DNA from: Ardenticatenales bacterium
Lineage (GTDB): Bacteria > Chloroflexota > Anaerolineae > Ardenticatenales > Ardenticatenaceae
Direction: 5' to 3'
Length of the DNA: 10,425 nt
NCBI GenBank assembly: GCA_013812995.1
Contig: JACCSL010000271.1
Span: 1 to 10,425, forward strand
The translations under genes were made by a program, and so were the position numbers. Shown here piece by piece: positions 6,244 to 10,425 of this stretch. Position 1 is the stretch's first letter; each line of letters begins with the position of its first letter. The notes under the pieces were generated by a model. The model was not told the origin of the DNA. It searched no databases and saw nothing but the letters and a program-made list of their open reading frames with translations.

Positions 6244-6732
6244 TTACGTCTCGCTCCCGGCTTCTCCCGTTGCCTCCGATGTCGGTCGACTCTTGAAGAG
6301 CACCTGCCACTCGCCCTTCTGGACAGGGGTTCCATCTTGCTTAACGACCTGGATATCCAGGGTAACAATGCCGCCGCCGAGACGGCGCATGGGGCGAAGA
6401 TTCGATACCTGGAGCACGACATGGATGGTATCGCCGATGTAGACTGGGGCTCGGAACTTCCATCCGATGCCCAGGAACGCCTCCACGCGGTCGCCCATGA
6501 ACCCCAACCCCGTTGTTAGCCCCGAGGCGATGCTCAGCACCAGGAGCCCATGGGCGATGCGCTGCCCGAACATCGTGTTGGCCGCGTAGGTGGCGTTGAT
6601 ATGGATAGGGTTAAAATCGCCGGAAACCCCCGCGAAATTCACAATATCGGCCTCGGTGATTGTGCGACCCGCCGTTTGAAATGTCATCTGGTCGAGAAAG
6701 TCTTCAAAGTAGCCATCGATACTCTGTGGCAT
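6244..6732 (-). CDS. MaoC-family hotdog-fold dehydratase / (R)-specific enoyl-CoA hydratase-like protein
   Basis: Starting at the ATG at 6732 the protein has 162 residues, the normal single-hotdog MaoC length. The hydratase 2 motif is clear: FAGVSGDFNPIHINATYA (33-50), with the catalytic pair D39 and H44, followed by FGQRIAHGLLVLSIASGL. The later segment LGIGWKFRAPVYIGDTIHV is also typical. Members add water to trans-2-enoyl-CoA or dehydrate (R)-3-hydroxyacyl-CoA, in fatty acid or polyhydroxyalkanoate metabolism; the exact acyl substrate cannot be read from sequence. The reading frame extends 11 codons further to a TTG at 6765. The ATG is preferred because a perfect AAGGAG lies 5 bases before it and the extension does not look family-like. 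No fatty acid gene is next to it. It is divergent from the small plus-strand gene and followed by the hairpin at 6193-6225. Confidence 0.9.
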   Translation of the reverse strand: MPQSIDGYFEDFLDQMTFQTAGRTITEADIVNFAGVSGDFNPIHINATYAANTMFGQRIAHGLLVLSIASGLTTGLGFMGDRVEAFLGIGWKFRAPVYIGDTIHVVLQVSNLRPMRRLGGGIVTLDIQVVKQDGTPVQKGEWQVLFKSRPTSEATGEAGSET

Positions 6733-6737
6733 GGGAA

Positions 6738-6743
6738 CTCCTT
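6738..6743 (-). promoter_or_regulatory. Ribosome binding site fixing the hydratase start
   Basis: AAGGAG on the minus strand lies 5 bases ahead of ATG at 6732-6730. It lies inside the 11-codon upstream extension of the frame, so it decides for the shorter, 162-residue product over the TTG start at 6765. Confidence 0.8.
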
Positions 6744-6784
6744 GGTCGGATGGATAGAGCCTCAAGAATGCGATAGGAGAGCAG

Positions 6785-6790
6785 AAGGAG
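6785..6790 (+). promoter_or_regulatory. Ribosome binding site of the small plus-strand gene
   Basis: A perfect AAGGAG with a 7-base, A-rich spacer precedes ATG at 6798-6800. It is the main reason to regard the 86-codon frame as a real gene. Confidence 0.75.
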
Positions 6791-6797
6791 CAAAAAA

Positions 6798-7058
6798 ATG
6801 AGCTATCGAAAAAGCAGTGCCCTGTGGCGCAGAAGCCTGTCCCTACTTCTTAGAACGGTGCGCCGCGCCGCTAGGTCGGCCACGGAAAGCGTAGAACAGG
6901 CAGAGGCCGCGCTGGAGCGCCGTGCCGATGAGCAGCAAGAGTGTCGAGAGGCGGGACGGGAGGTGTCGCGGAGTGCGTTCTATCGCATGGCCGCTCCGCT
7001 GGATGATATGGTGGATCGGTTGGAACGCCTTTGGGGCTCCAATAATTCAGAGCACTGA
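6798..7058 (+). CDS. Small basic/helical protein of unknown function
   Basis: I do not recognise this 86-residue protein. It is the only gene on the plus strand and lies in the 327-base gap between the hydratase and kinase genes. The ATG at 6798 has a perfect AAGGAG 7 bases upstream. Residues 1-26 hold eight basic residues (R4, K5, R11, R12, R19, R22, R23, R26) and no acidic ones, around a short hydrophobic run (LSLLL, 14-18); this could form an amphipathic, membrane- or nucleic acid-facing helix. Residues about 28-58 are rich in E, A, Q and R and look like a charged helix or short coiled coil. The tail (60-80, MAAPLDDMVDRLERLWG) is again helical. There is one cysteine, C49. The stop ends one base short of the kinase stop on the other strand. 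It could in principle be a chance frame, but the start region argues against that. Confidence 0.6.
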   Translation: MSYRKSSALWRRSLSLLLRTVRRAARSATESVEQAEAALERRADEQQECREAGREVSRSAFYRMAAPLDDMVDRLERLWGSNNSEH

Positions 7059-7059
7059 T

Positions 7060-10000
7060 TTAGGGCTGCAACGGGTGCAGCGACGCTTCCACTAATTTTT
7101 GTAGCTCCTCCAGACGGAAGGGCTTGGCGAGATAGGGACGCCCGCTCCCAGTCAGGAAGTCATGCGTGTGAGGGCTGAACGTGTCGCCCGTCATAAAGAT
7201 GACGCGCTCTGCCTGCGCGGGGAGTTCCTGTCGGAGCTGGTGGAAGAGTTGCTGCCCTCCCATGCCGGGCATCTTCAGGTCGCTCAAGATAAGATCGTAG
7301 GTGTGGCTGTGGAGTAGAGGGAGCGCCTCCTCCGCGCTACTGGCAATCGTTACCTGGTGCCCATGCAGCCGCAGCACCTGGGAAACCAGCGACGAGACAG
7401 AGGGCTCATCCTCGATAATCAGGATATGGGCAGCTCGCACGGCGACTGTCATCTGCGCCTCACGCGAGGGGAACTCATCAATGTCCCGCTCCACGGCGGG
7501 GCGATGCACCGGCAGCGTGATGATGAATGTGCTTCCCTTGCCCCGGTCGCTCTGGACCTCAATGGTTCCTCCATGCTCCTGAACGATGCCGAAGCAGATG
7601 CTCAGCCCCAACCCCGTGCCCTGCCCCACGTCTTTGGTCGTGAAGAAGGGATCAAAGATGTGAGCACTGGTGGCCTCGTCCATGCCATGCCCGCTGTCTT
7701 CAATGGCAATCTGGATCAATGGCTCACCCTCGGTGTCCACGAGTTGGCTACCGAGGGTAAGAGTGCCAGCTAGCCCCTGCTCGGCCATTGCCTGCTCCGC
7801 GTTCGTCACTAGATTCATAAATACCTGCTGGAGCTGATGAGGGTCTGCGCTCGTGGGGGGCAGATTTTCGGCCAGCCTCCATACCAGAGTAATTCCCTGT
7901 AGTTTCAAGTGGTAGGCACGCAGGTCCAGGGTGCTCTGGAGGAGATGGTTGATGTCAACAAGCTGCTTCTCCGGCTTGTGCTGCCGCGCAAAGGCGAGCA
8001 GGTTCTTCACGATTCGCGCGGCACGCTTCGCCTCGCTCTGGATTCGCTGCACGTCATGGGCCAGTTCGCCATCGGTGAGGGACATACTGATCAGCTGGGT
8101 ATAGCCAATAATCGAGGTCAGCGGATTGTTGAGTTCGTGCGCCACCCCACTTACCAGTCGGCCCACTGCTGAGAGCTTGTCCGCCTGAATCAGCTGCTGC
8201 TCCAGCCGCTTGCGCTCCGAGATGTCCGTGAAGACGACCAGACTCTTGTCAAATTCGCCGTGCATGTCGAAGAGCGGCTTGGCGCTGATGATAACGGGAA
8301 GCGGCTCGCCCTGCGGGGTATGCAGCCGGATCTCGTAGCGGCTCGACTGGCCCTCGTGGCGCAGGCGCATCTGTTCCTGCAAGAGATACTGGTCATCCAG
8401 GTGGCAGATCTCGCGATTGCGCCTGCCAATAAGGCCGCCTGGCACATAGCCCAATAGCTCCTCGCTGGCGCGGTTGGCATAGGTGATTATGCCCTTCTCG
8501 TCCAACATCAGGATTCCCTCATCCATCCACTGGATGATGTTCTCGTTGAACTGCTTCAGCTCTTCTGATTGCTGGTAGAGCCGCGCGTTCTCGAAGGCAA
8601 TGGCGGCCTGGGTTCCAAACAGATTGAGAATGTATCCAAAATGTTCATCCGTTCGCAATTCTTTCTCGCCCACCAGCACCAGCACGCCAACCACAACCTC
8701 GCCATAGCGGAGTGGCAGCCCCACCATCGTGCCGATAGCCAGGATGCCCACCGCCCGCCAGGACTCTGACTCATGTACGACGAGGGGCTGCTGCGTCTCC
8801 GTGACCCGCGCCGCCAACTCGCGCGCGGGCTGCTGGAGTCCGCCCTCTTCTCGCACGGTGGGGCTGACATAGAGGGGTAGCTCCGCTGATCCCTGGAAGA
8901 AAAAGCCGCCCGTGCAGCCCAGCAGCGCGCACGCCTGCTCCACCAGAGTTTGCTGGAGGACCCGCGCATCCAGTTGTTGGCTGATGGCAAGCGTCGCGCT
9001 GCGCAGTCGTAGCAGGTCCTGGAGCTGGCGCTGAATCGCCTCGTTGAGCGCCATGAGGAGGTCCGCGCGCTGCGTGGCTTGCTCGAAGTGCGTGGCATTT
9101 TCCAGCCCCAGGGCGAGTTGGGCCGCCAGCGCGGTCGCGCGCTGAAGATCATCCACCGTGAAGGGTCTTTGTATGTTGCGATTGTAGAGCACAAGCGCCC
9201 CCAGCCACACCTCGCCGCTCCGGATGGGCACCGTGAGCGCGTGATGAACGCCTTCTTCCACGGCCGCCGGGTGTGGGTACTGCGTGTTGCTAGGCAGGTC
9301 ATTGATGATGAGCGGAAAGTTGAATCCGCCATCCCGCCGCCCCAGGTAGGATTTGTCCAGACGCCGCGCCTTGAGATAGTCCGCCGACAACCCCTGAGAC
9401 TGGCGGATCACCACCGCCTCGCCCGTACTGTCCCAGCCCCAGAACGCCACCGCATCTGTATGGAAGATGTGCCCGCTCTCCTCCACGGCCCGAGCGATGA
9501 GCGTTTCTTTGTCGCGAATCGACGTAATCGCCAGGGCGGTACGATGGAGCGCCTCCAGCCCTTCCCGCTGAAGCCGCTCGCGCTCGAAGAGGCGCGCGTT
9601 CTGGATGGCTAGCGCCCCCTGTCCGGCGAAGAGTTCCAGCAGGCGAATCTCGTCCTCGGTGAAGTAGTGGGTGGATTCCGTGAACGCCACATTCAGAATG
9701 CCCAGAACCTGACCCCCGGCCAGAAAGGGAACCCCAGCCGCAGAATGGATGCCCCAGCTTTTCCCCACCTCATCCTGAAAGAGTGGGTGCGAGCGCGCCT
9801 CCTCAATCACAAGCACCTTGCGAGCGCGCGCGACGGTAGTGGTCAGTCCCTCTTTGCGAACATGCAGATTTGGGGTGTGGTCCTGGACGCTATCGCTGTG
9901 CGCGTAGGCACCAAACTCATACTCGTCCCGCTCATCGTTGTACAGGAAGATGTGGGCGTCTGTGCCCCCGATTAACTTCAAGACGCTCGTGGCGATACTA

Positions 10001-10425
10001 TGAAGAACGGTTCGTAGCTCCAGGCTGGCGGTGGTCTGGAGGTTGATGCGGTGGAGGGCCTCCACCTGCGCTACCCGCTGCTGGGCCTGCTCGTAAAGCC
10101 GCGCCCGCTCGACGGCGACGGAGATTTGCTGGCGAATGGTGTCGGAGAACTCGATCTCTTCGGGGGAGAAGAGGCGGGATTGGCCCGTCACGCTCAGGCC
10201 GATGACGCCCCCGATCTCGCCATGAATCACCAGCGGTAGCAGGAGCATGGAGCGAATATCCTGAAACTCGATCAACTCCCGCACGCTCTCCAGGTAGGGA
10301 CTCTCCGCTGTATCCCCGATAATGATGGGCGTTGCCTCCTGAATCGGCCAGACCATCTCGGACGAGGCGGGCAGCGGGAAGGAGAGCAGTTGCGGATAAA
10401 CAAGATCATCGCTGCTCCACTGCGC
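7060..10425 (-). CDS. Hybrid sensor histidine kinase with four GAF domains, PAS, kinase core and receiver (5' end beyond window)
   Basis: The frame is open to the window edge, so the N-terminus is missing; an internal ATG at 10356 lies within a GAF domain and is not the start. Counting visible residues (1121), the order is: GAF 1 (partial, 1-120), GAF 2 (about 134-275), GAF 3 (about 290-440), GAF 4 (about 470-612), PAS (about 626-737), HisKA (about 745-810), HATPase (about 849-973), linker, receiver (about 997-1115). The H-box VAHELNNP carries the phosphorylated H763. The ATPase boxes MNLVTNAEQAM, EDSGHGMD, FDPFFTTK and GQGTGLGLS are intact. The receiver has IIEDE, phospho-acceptor D1049 in LSDLKMPG, MTGD and K1101. 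It should sense small ligands or redox/light state through the GAFs and phosphorylate its own receiver or a separate regulator; the signal is unknown. Each GAF ends in the usual NARLYEQ-type linker helix. No membrane segment is visible, which suggests a cytoplasmic sensor. Confidence 0.95.
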   Translation of the reverse strand, partial: AQWSSDDLVYPQLLSFPLPASSEMVWPIQEATPIIIGDTAESPYLESVRELIEFQDIRSMLLLPLVIHGEIGGVIGLSVTGQSRLFSPEEIEFSDTIRQQISVAVERARLYEQAQQRVAQVEALHRINLQTTASLELRTVLHSIATSVLKLIGGTDAHIFLYNDERDEYEFGAYAHSDSVQDHTPNLHVRKEGLTTTVARARKVLVIEEARSHPLFQDEVGKSWGIHSAAGVPFLAGGQVLGILNVAFTESTHYFTEDEIRLLELFAGQGALAIQNARLFERERLQREGLEALHRTALAITSIRDKETLIARAVEESGHIFHTDAVAFWGWDSTGEAVVIRQSQGLSADYLKARRLDKSYLGRRDGGFNFPLIINDLPSNTQYPHPAAVEEGVHHALTVPIRSGEVWLGALVLYNRNIQRPFTVDDLQRATALAAQLALGLENATHFEQATQRADLLMALNEAIQRQLQDLLRLRSATLAISQQLDARVLQQTLVEQACALLGCTGGFFFQGSAELPLYVSPTVREEGGLQQPARELAARVTETQQPLVVHESESWRAVGILAIGTMVGLPLRYGEVVVGVLVLVGEKELRTDEHFGYILNLFGTQAAIAFENARLYQQSEELKQFNENIIQWMDEGILMLDEKGIITYANRASEELLGYVPGGLIGRRNREICHLDDQYLLQEQMRLRHEGQSSRYEIRLHTPQGEPLPVIISAKPLFDMHGEFDKSLVVFTDISERKRLEQQLIQADKLSAVGRLVSGVAHELNNPLTSIIGYTQLISMSLTDGELAHDVQRIQSEAKRAARIVKNLLAFARQHKPEKQLVDINHLLQSTLDLRAYHLKLQGITLVWRLAENLPPTSADPHQLQQVFMNLVTNAEQAMAEQGLAGTLTLGSQLVDTEGEPLIQIAIEDSGHGMDEATSAHIFDPFFTTKDVGQGTGLGLSICFGIVQEHGGTIEVQSDRGKGSTFIITLPVHRPAVERDIDEFPSREAQMTVAVRAAHILIIEDEPSVSSLVSQVLRLHGHQVTIASSAEEALPLLHSHTYDLILSDLKMPGMGGQQLFHQLRQELPAQAERVIFMTGDTFSPHTHDFLTGSGRPYLAKPFRLEELQKLVEASLHPLQP
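7065..7081 (+). repeat. Small inverted repeat at the convergent gene ends
   Basis: GCTGCA (7065-7070) and TGCAGC (7076-7081) can pair around a 5-base loop, just after the stop of the small plus-strand gene and inside the last codons of the kinase gene. A run of five T lies at 7096-7100 on the plus strand, but 14 bases beyond the stem. It could be a weak terminator for the small gene; coding constraint on the other strand makes chance plausible. Confidence 0.3.

Noticed and set aside
6733..6765. An 11-codon N-terminal extension of the hydratase to a TTG
   Set aside because: The extension contains the perfect AAGGAG that serves the ATG at 6732 and adds a non-conserved sequence.
8556..9332. A 258-codon minus-strand frame overlapping the kinase gene
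   Set aside because: It lies in another frame of the GAF-encoding region, is extremely rich in arginine, serine and tryptophan, and matches no family; the kinase frame is unambiguous.
9079..9612. A 177-codon plus-strand frame opposite the kinase gene
   Set aside because: It is antisense to conserved GAF domains and has no good ribosome binding site or family-like sequence; it is a typical by-product of GC-rich codons.
1..10425. CRISPR array, tRNA, rRNA, insertion sequence or prophage signals
   Set aside because: No tandem spaced repeats, cloverleaf sequences, transposase or integrase motifs, or terminal inverted repeats were found on reading both strands.

Overview
The window looks like an ordinary chromosomal segment of a moderately GC-rich bacterium. 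I lean towards the phylum Chloroflexota. The reasons are a lipoprotein with a proline/threonine-rich linker after its lipobox, a membrane-anchored FecR-like protein, a very long multi-GAF hybrid histidine kinase, and strong AAGGAG-type ribosome binding sites with some TTG and GTG starts. This assignment is an inference from gene content and style; no rRNA or other decisive marker is present. No mobile element, CRISPR array, tRNA or rRNA was seen.

Layout, left to right. All genes but one lie on the minus strand, so transcription runs from right to left. Positions 1-345 hold the N-terminal part of a DMT/EamA-type transporter, cut by the window edge. It overlaps the end of a membrane-anchored FecR-like protein (335-1633), which has its own extended -10 promoter (1673-1681). 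Then comes a stand-alone DEDDy exonuclease (1698-2237).

A rho-independent terminator (2321-2357) closes a probable five-gene unit that runs leftwards from a well-formed promoter at 6164-6191. In transcription order it holds yebC (translation factor), ruvC (Holliday-junction resolvase, overlapping yebC by one base), a branched-chain amino acid-type substrate-binding lipoprotein, a hemolysin III/PAQR-family membrane protein and a Gpt-like phosphoribosyltransferase. The first pair is translationally coupled and the last three are tightly spaced. The 77-base gap after ruvC leaves open that the last three are a separate unit.

To the right are a MaoC-type hotdog-fold hydratase (6244-6732, minus) and the only plus-strand gene, a divergently placed 86-residue basic/helical protein of unknown function (6798-7058) with a perfect ribosome binding site. 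The rest (7060-10425) is one hybrid sensor histidine kinase with four GAF domains, PAS, HisKA, HATPase and a C-terminal receiver. Its N-terminus lies beyond the window.

The genes mix housekeeping functions (translation, recombination, nucleotide salvage) with signalling and transport. I see no convincing evidence for an undescribed multi-gene system. The points most worth a second look are the small plus-strand gene, the hairpin abutting the yebC promoter, and the composition of the putative yebC-to-phosphoribosyltransferase unit.
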